From NCBI GenBank assembly GCA_907164885.2, contig OU015490.1, positions 226,417,054 to 226,481,053 of the forward strand: a stretch of 64,000 bases of DNA. The letters are read 5' to 3'. This DNA comes from Dolomedes plantarius. Taxonomy: Eukaryota; Arthropoda; Arachnida; Araneae; Dolomedidae. The translations under genes were made by a program, and so were the position numbers. The notes below the pieces were generated by a model. It had not been told where the DNA came from. It made no database searches and saw only the letters and a program-made list of their open reading frames with translations. Shown piece by piece: positions 11,853 to 25,029 of this stretch (positions are counted from its first letter, which is position 1; each line of letters opens with the position of its first letter).

Positions 11853-14180
11853 ATGGCGTGTTATCGCATTTATGATGAAGAAATGCGACATTTGCGAAAT
11901 TTATTGGATAATATAACTTCCGATGAAGAAAGTTTTAGCGAAGATGATGAAGAATCAGATGATGAAGGATATAACAGTAATAATGATTCATCTACTGAAA
12001 TCGACTCACGTTTAGAAGATGTGGATTTTAATGAAAATAATTGTTTTATAGGAAGAGCAAATAAAATAGTTTGGAATAAAGAGAAATTCCGTCCTAATGC
12101 TCGAGTTTCTTCAAAAAACATTTCGAAACTCCCTGGAAATACATGCATTTCAAAAGATGTCACTATTACTTTAGAAGCTTGGAATTTACTTATCTCTCCT
12201 GAACTAATTCAATGTTTAGTAACATGCACAAACATTTTTATCAAATGGATAAAAGAAAGTTTTTTTCGAGAGAGGGATGTCATAGATACCAATGAAACTG
12301 AAATTAAAGCATTTATTGGACTGCTATATATTTGTGGTGTACATAAATCGTCACATGTAAATGTAAAACATCTCTGGACAATAGCCGGTACAGGAATAGA
12401 AATATTCCACACAACTATGTCCGGAAACCGTTTTAAGTTTCTGATGTGATCCCTACACTTTGATGATATTAGAACTCGTCAGAGCAGGAAATATTTAGAT
12501 AAGTTGGCTCCGATACGAGAATTCTTCGAAATATTTGTGGAAAACTGTCAAACATCATATAATATTGGGGAATACGTAACTATAGTGAGAAGCTGGAATC
12601 ATTTATAGGGCGATGCCCTTTTTGTAAATATAATCCGAGACACCATCAAAATATGGTATAAAAAATTCTGCACTTGTGGATTCAAGGATATTTTACACTT
12701 GGAAGATGGAAGTATACGCTGGTCAACAGCCAAAAGGACAATTTCAGTTAGATAACAGTCCAAGTAGTGTTGTGAAGAGGTTGATGGAACCTCTCTGTAA
12801 TTCAGAGCGTAATTTGACTGTAGACAACTGGTATATCCACTTTCACAGGAACTTTTGAAGAAGAAAATAACTATTTTTGGAACCATCAGAAAAAATAAAA
12901 AAGAAATTCCTCCAATATTTTTAAATTCAAAGAACCAAAAAATGTACTCCTATGTATGGTTTCCCAAAAAGAAACAGCAATTGTTTCATATGCACCGAAG
13001 AAAAATAGGAATGTTCTTCTACTTTCAACAATGCACAATAATGATGCAATAGATTCATGCACAGGAGAATCGAAAAAAGCCAGAAATAATAACTTTCTAT
13101 AATTTAACTAAAAGAGCAGTTCACGTTATGATGTCGTGAAGAAATGCATAACTTTTATGTGTATTTGTGTGTGGTCTTGCCTGTGAACCGTTTCAGGAAC
13201 GGTCTCGACAGGGAGAAAATAAAGACCAGCAGTCCAATCTTCGCTAATTGGAATCCCATGGCCTGGGAAGATGGGTGAAAATTGGAGCCGAGGCGGACCA
13301 GAAGTGGCCGTAGGCCTTAATTACGACCTTCCAAGCCGATGAAAGCACCGATCGTGGGAACAGCGGAACCGGAAGATGAGGATTTTAAAAGAATCATCGA
13401 GAATGTTGGAGAGATTTCTGGAAAAGAAGAAAGGTAATAAAATAGGTGGTTTCACGGAGGAGAAGAAGAGACCTTAGCCGACAGCCGAACGTGATGCTGC
13501 TCTTTTGAGAAAGAGACCTTAGCCGACTGTTGGACGAGTTGCTGCTCTTTGAGGCAGACTCCTGTGGCGTAACTATGGCTTTCTGCCAGCCACTGCATAA
13601 CGATGTAACTTACCTTTAAGATTTGTACATATTTGTATTATAAATAGGAGGTCTTAATAAAGACTTGTATTTATATTTAAAAAAAAGTCTCTGTCTTCGT
13701 GATTAAGAATGAATGTCTCATCTGAGATTTTGACTTGTTGTCAGCCACGCTATGACACCGTTTTTGATGAAATGGCTACAATATATTCAACGTCTAGAAA
13801 ATGCAATCGTTGGTCCATGACAGTATGTTTGGCATTATTGAACGTTGCTGCGATAAATGCGCGATTTATTTTATTGTGTACAACGAAATCACCTACTCAA
13901 CATCGGCGAACCAGGCGCTCATTTTTGAAATGTTTGGGATTTCAACTTGTAGAAGAATACAAGAAAAGTATTAGTCAGCAAGCAATGTTTCCAAGAAATT
14001 TAAAAGAAAAAATAGGATGTAGTGGAGACATCGCACCACCTGCAAAGAGGGCCAAAGGAATATATAAAAAATGTGCTGAATGCTCTAATAAGAAGGGCAG
14101 AAACACTAAATTCATTTGAGAAATGTGTAACAAACATATATGTATAGAACTCATTGCTTGTATTTGCAGAAAATGTGCAA
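11853..14180 (+). pseudogene. piggyBac transposase, inactivated
   Basis: The ATG at 11853 opens an acidic N-terminus (runs of D, E and S), usual for piggyBac. A frame of 198 residues ends at a TGA in FKFLM-stop-SLHFDDIR, where piggyBac proteins continue. The next part, KLAPIREFFEIF and YNIGEYVT, leads to the first catalytic aspartate, which is damaged here. VDSRIFYTWKMEVYAGQQP (second aspartate) and VVKRLMEPL with LTVDNWY follow in another frame. The third-aspartate motif survives as YDTVFDEMA after the insertion, then INARFILLCTTKSP. A C-terminal cysteine region (KCAECSNKKGR) ends at a TGA that probably replaces a cysteine codon. Confidence 0.88.
13132..13745 (+). repeat. LTR-like insertion within the piggyBac gene
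   Basis: This 614-bp GC-richer piece interrupts the transposase between AAAAGAGCAGTT codons and TATGACACC. It is flanked by cacgttatga on the left and cacgctatga on the right, a candidate 10-bp duplication with one mismatch. It starts with TG, has an AATAAA signal near 13656 and holds an internal tandem pair, gagaccttagccgac, at about 13469 and 13514. These fit a solo LTR, but its end does not read CA and the duplication is longer than the usual 4-6 bp, so a different retroelement cannot be excluded. Confidence 0.5.
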
Positions 14181-14529
14181 ACTAAATGTAAGTAGCATTT
14201 TTAGATATATGTTTACAATTGTATTTTTCTATCTTTTATGTTTTTTACCTTTCGTGTACAGATTTTACGGTAGAAAACCCAATGAAACACCCTTGGTTAT
14301 GAGATACCCGGCGAAAGTATTTACGTTCCTTTTAGACGCGCGGTTAATGCCGGGTTAAATGATCACGCCAATTGAATAATAAGAATACACAGTTTTATAT
14401 TTAAGCCAGAATAAACAAACTTTAAATATCAATTTACATCGAAATTCGTATCCAATATAAATTTATATTAATTGCGCTTTTTTCCTAATCCTTTTGTTGA
14501 AGAGCAGGAGGTATGAATGTCATTATTTA

Positions 14530-14800
14530 AACTTGCAAGCCCGGGGATAGAGCGTCAGGATTTAGTACTAAGAAGTTCGATCGAATCCTGACAAGCGATA
14601 GTGAAAGCTCTCATATGATGAGTATGGGTACGTTTAATCTGTAGCCCGGAGAGATCTTCCACCAGTTTGTTGGGGGTGGAAGGAGGGTACGAACACCCCA
14701 CGTATCGTTCAAGGTGTGGGTACTCGGTATAAATTGAGGTGGCACCAGGGAGACAATGTTTGTTCACCTATATGATGCTCCCATTACAAGTAAACTACAA
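14530..14800 (+). repeat. tRNA-derived SINE, family S, copy 2 (older than the duplication)
   Basis: The head contains ttcgatcgaatcctgac, a good B-box. Downstream come tacgtttaatctgtagcccg and gggtactcggtataaattga, which match the body of copies at 11139-11500 (ggtgctcggtcaaaattggg) and 22760-23850. The same SINE sits at the same place in copy B (45305-45540), so it was already there when the tract duplicated. Confidence 0.7.
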
Positions 14801-15231
14801 CTTTTTGAAGGTGTTTCATGAGTGAAAGTCGAAACAAAATGGGCTAACCGCGATGAAAAAAAATCAGTTTGAAAACTGTCTGCATAGCCGATATAAACCA
14901 ATGAATATTCAAATGATATCTCTCGATTAACTGATTTTCTTATTTTTGATCGCAATTTGACTGTAAAGCCAACGAATAAGTTAACAAACTTTTTTGTAAA
15001 ATATTTAAGCAAAAAAATCTTTATTTAAATATTAAAAATCAGCAAGGACTAATGTTTGTACTGAAAGCTGAAAAAACTCTCTTTCATTGAAATATCAATC
15101 GATGACGACTTGTTAACTCTTCCTGCTTTCCGTGATAAGTTTACTCCACAATATATATCTTACCAATTGGCTTAAATCAAGTAATAGCCAAAAAGGAAGA
15201 AAAGCATGGTTAAGGCCCTTATTTAAAAGTA

Positions 15232-15442
15232 CTCGTAATATGAGGATTGATTCAGAACGTATAACGTTACCCAGCGTGTCAGCCATCAACGACCATATAC
15301 TCCAAGTAACCAGTCGCTGGCGTAATTCCTGAATACGCAGCCGAGGATCCGCTTGTTCGCATTAATTTTAGGCCATAGGAACCGCGTGAAGGAATATAAG
15401 ACTCCCGACGGTTGGCCCCACCGGCCCCTCGTAATATGAGGA
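15232..15442. mobile_element. 181-bp insertion with a 15-bp target duplication
   Basis: The phrase ctcgtaatatgagga occurs at 15232-15246 and again at 15428-15442. Between them lie 181 GC-richer bases that have no counterpart in copy B. A duplication of this length points to LINE-driven retroposition, as for a SINE or a processed transcript fragment. On the minus strand one frame reads EQADPRLRIQELRQRL and continues to IRSES, but two stops precede it. No tail of A is obvious and the source is not recognised. Confidence 0.6.
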
Positions 15443-16171
15443 AATATAATGAGCAAAATAGTATATTTTAAGCACTCAGGCTGAATTATTAATGTAAGCT
15501 GAATAATTTCTGTCTATGAAGTAATTCGCAAAAATTATTCATTGTTGCTAATTATTGGAGAATCCTTGAAACTTTTTCGTTTTCAATTTGTTTCCCAATG
15601 CTAGATTTTCTAAACGCTAAGCGCTAAAAAAACTTTTGGTTGCATTGAGATTCATTGGTTTCTAATATCATCAAATTAGGAAAAAATTCTGAAAATGTCG
15701 AATAAACCATGGTTTTCAGAAAAAATTTAACCTATGCATACCGCCAAATAATATTTCCAAATTACTTTAGCACCACTGTGCATTGTTTAGCATTTTCAAC
15801 GTCGCCCTTTGCTGCTGTTCTATAGCATTTCTAATATAATATCTTTGTCGTGCATAAGGAAGAGATAAAAACCAAGCTTTTATATGTCCAGAAACAAGCG
15901 TTGTGGGTATCAGTTTCTCTACTTTGATTGATGGAATCTCGCGTAGACCTTTAATTCAGATCCATTAGAATGTTCAGGTTGCAACGTAAAGATCTTCTGC
16001 CGATGGGAGAAAAATAATCTTCTTCCTTCGGCTAAAAGTAGTAATATGAGATGAGATATCGTGTGATGCCAAAAATGACACATACTTCAAGAAATATGCC
16101 AGAATGTTAGTACAATGTAATTTTACTTTTAAATATAAAAAAAAAACTACTGTAAAAACTAAATATAAGTA

Positions 16172-16206
16172 TACTAGCAGAATACCAGTGCCTCGCTACG
16201 GAAAAC
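16172..16206 (+). repeat. Head fragment resembling the MB repeat family
   Basis: The phrase actagcagaataccagtgcc, then tcgctacgga, closely matches the MB head actagctgaatacccgtgct, then tcgctacgga. Only this head is present before the piggyBac-like sequence starts. Confidence 0.5.
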
Positions 16207-16765
16207 ATAAATAAATAAAAATAAAGCAAAAATGAAGGAAAAATTTCATACAGTAATTAACAAATGAATTGCGTTGAAATTATGTCAGTGATAAAATGTG
16301 TCACGATTAAAATTATATATCGGAATATGTTCCAGAAAATCCTGCTAAACGCAGAAAATGCGAAATTATAAAGTGTAAAAGGAAATGTTACAAACAAAAG
16401 GTGCTGTTCATGCATGAAAGCGATGTGCGGAAAATGCACCGAAATAATTTCCTATTATTGTGTCAATTGCAAATAATGTATGTATGTAATATAAAGTAAT
16501 GCTACAATCTGTTTGAATATTGTATTTTTAAAAAAAATTTTAAATTGTCCTGTAAAATTTCATAATTTTTTTTAATATTTATTAATAATAATTTTTTCTG
16601 TGTCATAAATAATCTATTTTTCGTAAAAATGTTACAAAATAAGCTTAATTTAAGAAAATAAAAAAAAAGAATGTTACCTAGATATTATAACAACAATTTT
16701 ATTCCTGGTGTCGAAATGACACCGGCGGCAGTTTTAGGATGTCGAGAGGGCCGGAAGTTCTAGTG
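16207..16765 (+). pseudogene. piggyBac 3-prime relic with TTAA-flanked terminus
   Basis: The right terminus, ggccggaagttctagtg, is followed by TTAA at 16766-16769. Read inward it begins cactagaacttccggcc, a common kind of piggyBac end in arthropods. Upstream, one frame gives NKRCCSCMKAMCGKCTEI then SYYCVNCK and a stop, a cysteine pattern like the zinc-binding C-terminus of piggyBac transposases. The catalytic core was not found. It is a separate subfamily from the element at 11560-14356. It has no counterpart in copy B. Confidence 0.6.
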
Positions 16766-16902
16766 TTAAAGTCCATTCAAAAAAATATTGTACTGCGAAA
16801 GACGAAAAGAATACGAATCATTTGAATGTAAGCGACACCGAATCTTTAACGCCAAACTGATATCTCAAAGACGCGCAAATTAATAAACAGCGTGTCATTC
16901 CT

Positions 16903-17250
16903 TTGTTGGACAACGGAAGTATCTGCTGCCGTTTGAAAGACTCTATAGTGAAAAATTTACGACTAAACATTTCGCCATGTGAAAAACATTCGTTAGGTTT
17001 CGGAAATCAACTGACGCCATCAGTAAAATGTGTAGGAGAGACGATGATTGAATTTCAGATTGATGACGTAATCGCGAAGGATGTTTTTGTTCTAATCGTA
17101 CCAGATCAAACGCAGCCGGTTGATTTATTGGTAGGGAGAACATTTTTGGATTTACCTTACATTGCTTATAAAGTCGTAGGCAAAAGTTTGTACGTTGGGT
17201 ATATTAGAGATTTCCCTTTTATTGAAATGCATCCCAGAGAAACTGAATAA
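16903..17250 (+). pseudogene. Gypsy retropepsin-like protease domain
   Basis: The product would be the aspartic protease that matures retrotransposon polyproteins. It opens with LLDNGSICC at 16900 on, in place of the usual LLDTGS active-site loop. PVDLLVGRTFLDLP fits the second conserved segment (LLGRDFL type). The fragment ends with a stop at 17250 in a frame of 115 residues, without the downstream reverse transcriptase. An asparagine where a threonine is usual, and the lack of a gag or pol continuation, suggest that it no longer works. Confidence 0.65.
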
Positions 17251-18049
17251 GATACGTAAAATTAAAATAAGATACGTAAGTTGTGAATAAAGTATAAACT
17301 TTGTAAAAGCTAAACCAGATAAAATAAATAACGGATTAATAATTATTGAAGGTAAAGAAGATAACTTAGATGCATTGTTAGAGGAAATAACGATTAATGA
17401 GGAAAAACGATTATTCCAGTTATAAATAACAAGGATTCAAAAATCAGTAACTCTAAAATTTCAAGGTACGAAAATTTCAAAGAAGTTGTTTACAAGACAG
17501 AAAAAAATACGAAATCTGCGAGTATGCATGCGCATTCTGCGAGTGAGGATTACTGTAACAAAAATGTACATTTAAATGCGAATACAAGTATAGAAAAGAA
17601 TAATTTGAACAATTCTAATGCCTAAGACAGTGAAAATGTTGTCAGTGATATCGTTGACGATGTATGTACTTGACATTCTTGATTATAAAGTGATGTCCCA
17701 ATGACACAGAGAACTATAACACTTGACGTGAAAAATGCGTGTTTAGATTCTTTGAGTGACCAAGAAGGTACACCGGGTAAAACTTTACTGATATCAGTTC
17801 ATGTATCAACAAAGTAAGTGTTTCAGAAAATTGCATTTTGATTGCCGATGTGCAGGACTGCTTAAAAAGCGCAACCAAGGATAAAGAAACTAATAAGACT
17901 ATAGAGAATTATATTATAGAAGATAAACATTCTCCGGTGGATGTTAACACTGAGACGCTAAGGCATGTTTATTCTAAGATAATGCATACTGACCATAGGA
18001 GTTTTAAGAACTGAAGATATTAAAAATGATGCAGTTTATCAAACCAACA

Positions 18050-18240
18050 TCTACACTGTATTTCACAAGATTTGATTGTGGCAAGTGACAAATTCTCTAG
18101 ATTCACCAGGCTGGATCCCGCAAAGAATACGTCCACGCAGCACGCCTTAAAAATTCTTAGGAACCTTGTCGATGAATTCGGACTGTCCAAGCGAATCATC
18201 GGTGACAGAGGGTCTTGCCGCACCTATCACCAATTTGCAC
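18050..18240 (+). pseudogene. Gypsy integrase core fragment
   Basis: The frame reads VASDKFSRFTRLDPAKNTST, then ALKILRNLVDEFGLSKRII and GDRGSCRTYHQF. This matches the integrase core of Ty3/gypsy elements with the first two catalytic aspartates in SDKF and GDRG. The catalytic glutamate region downstream is not readable. The fragment is in the same orientation as the protease at 16903. Confidence 0.65.
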
Positions 18241-18360
18241 AGTATTGTCGACCAAGTGGAGACCTTGGCGTAAACTGGGAGATTACTCCGATGAGGAGAC
18301 TTCTTTTTCACCCGACTAGAATTCAGGTAACCCTCACTTTAGAACAGACGAAAAAATAAG

Positions 18361-19013
18361 GTAATATAAATTACTTTCTTTTAATTTGATCATGGACTCA
18401 TGTTCAACTATAAAGTACTATTTAACTGCATTTATGAAAAAAATATGAGGACTAATAAAATTTGAAAATAGAACAGTAGCTTGAAGATTAATTAGAAAAA
18501 TATGTAAATATATTTTAAAATGCTATTCGTATACTTAAATTGTTTATTATGTTGTGTTCTAAAGAAAATATGTTAATCAAGTTATCATGAATTTTTGAAT
18601 AATTGTGTACTAAATTTCTATTAACGAAAAAAAGGTGATAGAATGTTTTCAAGTAAAAAGTGTGTTTTTTAAAATTGTTTAAATAAGTTTGTTTATTAAA
18701 TGTACATTGATTCACAATTGTGGGCAATTGAAATATCAGGATGCCCGAATGTTAAAGACATTTACTCGCCAAGAGATTGCGCTGTGAGCGCTGCAAATGT
18801 AAAAGACGGAAGATGTAATAATAACGCGAAACAGAGCGGTCATGCTCTAACGTTATCCAAATAAAGTGTTATTTTAATATTCAGTAAGTCTCCTTTTTTA
18901 AAAGTCGCACGTACACGCGAAAAGGAAGGTCACGAAGGTTCATACGTCAGTGCACATTTTTGACCAAAGGTAATAAAGGGAAGACAACACACACACACAC
19001 ACACACACATATA
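18361..19013. other. AT-rich spacer with a possible LTR end and an (AC)n run
   Basis: No coding sequence is seen. At about 18760-18900 a GC-balanced piece ends with caaataaagtgttattttaa, a polyadenylation-like site that may belong to an LTR of the gypsy relic. An (AC)n run at 18989-19009 borders the following Tc1 element. Confidence 0.35.
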
Positions 19014-19015
19014 TA

Positions 19016-21131
<2,116 letters not shown>

Positions 21132-21163
<32 letters not shown>

Positions 21164-21239
21164 AATGTCATTTACATTACTGAATACGTTCTCATATATT
21201 TCTGCCTTATCACATATACTGGTACTTTTCAAATACTTC
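21132..21239. repeat. (TA)n tail and short spacer
   Basis: A TA run to about 21160 continues the tract interrupted by the MITE. The rest is AT-rich and unremarkable. Confidence 0.7.
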
Positions 21240-22745
21240 TTAGAGTGCTACGAATTTTTTAGCTCGGATTGACTTCTGCTAACGGTTTTTGGCATTTTTA
21301 TTTAGATTTGACTATTTAATAAGAAAATCTAGAGAATAAGTCTAGTATACCGAGGTATGCGTGCGTAATACATTGATAAATTTTCGTAGTACAACTCCTT
21401 CCTTCACATATCAATTCGTATACGTATTACATAAAAAATCCTTTTATATAGTAATTTTATTGATTCGATAATTTTTTACATTAATTTTAAAAACAATTGG
21501 TTTGCTTGATATTTACGAAGAAAGTATGAAGAAATCGTAACAAAGAATTGCATCCTTACTACATCAAAATATTTCGAAATTTTCAAATCAAAAAATGAAA
21601 TAAAAAAATTCGAAATTTGGATTTTGAATTTAACTGAAATAAAACTAACATTTATTAAGTCCATAAAAAGTAATTTAATAATTTTATTTATTCGATTAAC
21701 TTTTGACATTAAATTTCAAAACAATTGGTTTGCTTTAAATCTACGAAGAAAGTATGTAAAAATCCTAACAAATAATTGGATCCTTACTCCACAAAAAATT
21801 ACTCTCCGTTTGTTTTAGTAATAGGTTATTGTCTCAAATAAATAGTGGGGGAATCACACAATGGCCTTTCGTTTATATATCCTCCATAAGATATTTATGC
21901 AGGTAACTGTAAACCAGTTTCATTATAATTGTACAAAATGTGGCAGAACATAAGGCAGAAATATATGAGAACGTATTCAGTTTTTGATTTCGAATTTAAT
22001 TGAAATAAAACTAACATTTATTAAGTCCATAAAAAGTAATTTAAATGACATTTGTATTCGTCATGCAAATAAAAAAATTGTATATCTTTTATTCTAAAAT
22101 ATTATGGCCTAATATCAAAAATATGAAAATATGAAAAAAGTAAAATTACACAGATTCTATTTTCATCAAAAAAAAAGAAACTTCCACCTCTATTATTAAT
22201 ATCCCTTTTTTCTCCTCTCAGATTAATAAGTATATATTTTTTAACATACCTCACCCCTTTTTTTCTTTATTAAATTACAAAACTAAATGAAAATGCATTT
22301 TTCTTCCATTTCAAATGTCTTCTAATTAAGCGTTTTTTATTTTTTTTTTAAATTTTTTAATTTGCTAACTTTTTCCAAAAGAGCTTCATTGCTACGCTAG
22401 AAATAAGTTTAATGCCAACGATAAAGCCATAAATAAAAATTTCGAAAATCAGTCTTACAGAAGCTTTCTTGAGCTCATAATTACATTTCATGTTAAAGGT
22501 AATAACGACTTAAAAACTACGATAAATACTATTTTAGAGAAAACTTGAACAAAAAATACTTAAATTATTATGGAATTTTAATCTATTTTTATTAAAATAT
22601 TTTGTCACATTAGTATTTTTATGTTCGTATAAAATGCCTTTAAAAATGAGAAAAATTTCTTCCAAAAATGAAGTCTGTTCCAAAGTCTGTTCTATGTAGA
22701 ATATATTTGTCGAAAGCTGTGATTATAGTGTAAGAGCACAGTTAA
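21240..22745 (+). repeat. Duplicated tract, copy A block 4 (pairs with 47690-49140)
   Basis: Shared ordered phrases include gctacgaattttttagc (ggtacgaattttttagc in B), gaagaaatcgtaa, taacatttattaagtc, cagattaataagtatatatt and atcagtcttacagaag. Copy A has an internal near-duplication at about 21450-21800 (attttattgattcgat and attttatttattcgatt sit in similar surroundings). Copy B instead contains a partial MB repeat. No reading frame is conserved. Confidence 0.85.
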
Positions 22746-22759
22746 AATTTAAGAGTAAA

Positions 22760-23850
22760 CTGAATACTTTGCTGTTGTTCCTTATGTGCCCTGGCCAGAA
22801 GTATTCCACACGAGGTCCATATAGGATTTCCGCCTGAGGGGTGTGTCATCGGCTTATAATGGCACCACCACTATCATAGACAGACTAAGGTGTCATCTCA
22901 ATTTTGACTGAATACCACCAAGGGTGACATCTGGGGGAATTTTCCTTTAAAGAGTTTCTCCCAAACTCTCTGATCTCATAGATGGACTTTCCGGTCTGCG
23001 CATTTAACGTTCCCATATGCGGCCTAGAGACGAAATTATTTAAGGGGATGGTGGACTTTCAAATTACCAAAAATCGAGCAAAAATTGGAATTTTTTTGGG
23101 GGGTGTATTAATATTTTAAAAACATGTAAATATTGGAATGAAATGCATTTAAAATGTGTAGTGAAAAGAAAAATGAAAAATTGGTGGCTTTAGAGTAGTA
23201 ATTATTAAAGGTAGATAAAAAAAATCATCTTTTAAATGACTTTTTTTTAAATGAGAAATTTCCAGATTTGCAAGTCTTTAAAATGCTCCTCGCGTCATAA
23301 TTTTTGACGAAATTTTATGAAATTTATAATACAGATTCCTGTAATACATCAAAATAAAGTTATGTATCCATTTCAGGATTCGAGGTCATTTAGGTTATAA
23401 AAGTTTAACTTTAGTGTAGAAAAGTACAAAAATTTCGCGAAAATTCAGAGTACAAGCATAAAAATATTTTCTAAAAATTAACTATTCAACGAAAGTACAA
23501 AAAAATACATAACTTTGTTCAGAATGTATTTATAAGCAATATAAATGAAAAATTAAGGGGAAAAGTTTAAAATTGAGTCGCAAGGAGCATTTTAAAGAAG
23601 GGAAATTTAATTTAAAATTTTTTAATTATAAAATATTTTTAAAAAAATATTTATAAAATTTTATAAGGTGTTTATATATTCATTAAAGTATAACAATATT
23701 ATACAAAATTTCATATCTCTGTGGTAAAAATTTCAAAAATCGTTTTGAAAGGTCCACCATCCCCTTAATGGCGTTTGTCGGGAATCGATCCGAACAACCT
23801 CAATATCGAAACCCCACGCGCTACCACTAGGCTACCTTGGAAAAAAACAC
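22760..23850 (-). repeat. tRNA-derived SINE, family S, copy 3, split by a MITE
   Basis: On the minus strand the head, at 23768-23850, reads tagcctagtggtagcgcgtg as A-box, then ggatcgattcccgac as B-box. The body continues at 23043 down to 22785, with ggaaagtccatct and gtcaaaattgaga, matching copy 1. The tail is near gaacaacagcaaag. A 721-bp piggyBac-type MITE at 23044-23764 interrupts it. The SINE lies at the end of block 4 and is absent from copy B. Confidence 0.75.
23044..23764. mobile_element. piggyBac-type MITE flanked by TTAA
   Basis: The ends read ggggatggtggactttcaaa and, inward from the right, ggggatggtggacctttcaa, about 20 bp differing by one added base. TTAA stands directly outside on both sides (23040-23043 and 23765-23768), the hallmark target of piggyBac transposase. 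The interior is AT-rich with no frame, so it would depend on a transposase elsewhere. It sits inside the SINE, so it arrived later. Confidence 0.9.
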
Positions 23851-23892
23851 ATTTTACTTAATTGAATAAAAAACTATTTCTAGTACAACATA

Positions 23893-24613
23893 TATGGGCC
23901 GCCCAAATGAAAGTGGCACTACAGTCGGTGTGACAAATAGTTTAATGGTATTGCTGTAAGTTAGTATACAAAATAAAAAGAAATACACAAAGAACATTTA
24001 GGTTAGACATAACTGCCCTGGAGGTTGAAACAGGTGTCCCAGAGATCCACGAGATGATGGATACCCTGGGTGAAGAAACTCCGGATTTGGCAGTGGAACC
24101 AGGGCAAACATGAAAAATTGTGTGATCACTTCATTCGCTCATAGACATTCCATCCGCTATCGCGCGAGTGGTGATTCGCCTATTATTGCTCACGAGACTG
24201 TCCACAGCTGCAATTGCTTCCCGGGTGACAACCACATGCGCTTGTGCTGGTCGTGCCCTATCGCCCGTACTGCTTCGTCCGTTTCGAAGATCGCTACACT
24301 AGCTGAATACTGATCTGCATGACATACACTCTGTGCCATACGCATTTTGCATGCGGCGATAAATTTCTCCAGCACTCACATTTTCCGCCGTTAGAAATTG
24401 TAAGACTGCACGTTGACAACATTTGGAGGCATCCGTTATACGAGCGATACCGTTGACCTTGTTCCTAAGCTATCGTACAAGCATATGTCGTAATCTGAAG
24501 ATACGGCATGCGTTCCCAACACTCAGCACTCTCTATAGGGGCATGCGTAGTCTTCTGTATCTTAAAACGATGGCGCAATAATGACAGTGCCACTTTCATT
24601 TATGCGACCCTTA
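23893..24613. mobile_element. Non-autonomous TIR element, probably Tc1/mariner type
   Basis: The left end reads gggccgcccaaatgaaagtg. Read inward, the right end gives gggtcgcataaatgaaagtg. Both are flanked by TA-rich sequence, so a TA target is likely. The inside is GC-richer than its surroundings and shows only short frames; on the minus strand one reads ECWRNLSPHAK and others that I cannot assign. It may be a deleted mariner relative. It is absent from copy B. Confidence 0.65.
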
Positions 24614-24619
24614 TATAAG

Positions 24620-25020
24620 TCAAAACAACATTCATTTAACGCAAATCATAAGTTAGAAAAAACCAACACCTACCTTGAGTTAAAGTTGCATACTCAAAGT
24701 AAAGAAAATCGCCGAAAGTAGAAAATAGGTCAACTGGCTGAGCTTTACTCCGCTAAAATATCTGTGTAGTTTTGTTAGATAAGTTGTATAAAAGTGCATG
24801 GAATATGCATAGAAACTTAATGTTGAAATGCATTGTGATTCTATATGCCACAGGTTGCAAATGCACAGGAAAGAGTTGTTAATGTAACTTGTATAAACTG
24901 TACTATATTCTATGTTATGAAAATTTAAGCTAGTCCAAATCCCGAAAGTATTATAAAGTATTATTAAGCTGTCATGAAATGTTATTTTTAAAGTCATTTA
25001 TTTTAACCCATAATATCCAT
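24620..25020 (+). repeat. Duplicated tract, copy A block 5 (pairs with 53800-54210)
   Basis: The phrases aaagttgcat, cgaaagtagaaaatag, agctttactcc with ctaaaatatctg, cgaaagagttgt or gaaagagttgt, and attattaag occur in the same order in both copies. No coding sequence is seen. Confidence 0.8.
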
Positions 25021-25029
25021 GAACTATTT

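Larger units (their letters stand above)
11560..14356 (+). mobile_element. piggyBac element, broken, with LTR-like insertion inside
   Basis: The right end reads gcgcggttaatgccggg and is followed by TTAA, the piggyBac target (14357-14360 region). The left end is uncertain; composition and comparison with copy B place it near 11560. A subterminal phrase around 11610 (aggtatgagataccc) resembles one near the right end (ttatgagatacccgg). Between the ends lies a piggyBac transposase with an N-terminal acidic region, DDE-type core and C-terminal cysteine region. A 614-bp insertion at 13132-13745 splits it. The element is absent from copy B. Confidence 0.75.
14360..16150 (+). repeat. Duplicated tract, copy A block 3 (pairs with 45130-46930)
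   Basis: Shared ordered phrases include aataagaatacacag, tatcaatttacatcgaaat, ggttgcattgaga or its near match, ttgattgatggaatc and ctgccgatgggagaaaaata. It contains a SINE that is also present in copy B, and a 181-bp insertion that is not. The match ends near the poly-A run at about 16140, where a piggyBac end begins in copy A and a (TA)n tract begins in copy B. Confidence 0.85.
16860..18360 (+). mobile_element. Decayed Ty3/gypsy-type retrotransposon interior
   Basis: Two recognisable parts lie in the expected order: a retropepsin-like protease (16903-17250) and an integrase core fragment (18072-18230). About 800 bases of charged, low-complexity coding-like sequence with stops lie between. 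Reverse transcriptase and RNase H are missing from the space where they should be, so this is a deletion derivative. A solo-LTR-like AATAAA (about 18860) lies downstream, but paired LTRs were not found. Confidence 0.65.

Noticed and set aside
14140..14358. A 72-residue frame with a hydrophobic stretch, possible membrane protein
   Set aside because: It lies in the untranslated tail of the piggyBac element and has no support beyond hydrophobicity.
22760..23850. A-box and B-box as a functional tRNA gene
   Set aside because: No cloverleaf can be drawn, the B-box is separated from a 3-prime acceptor, and a SINE body follows.
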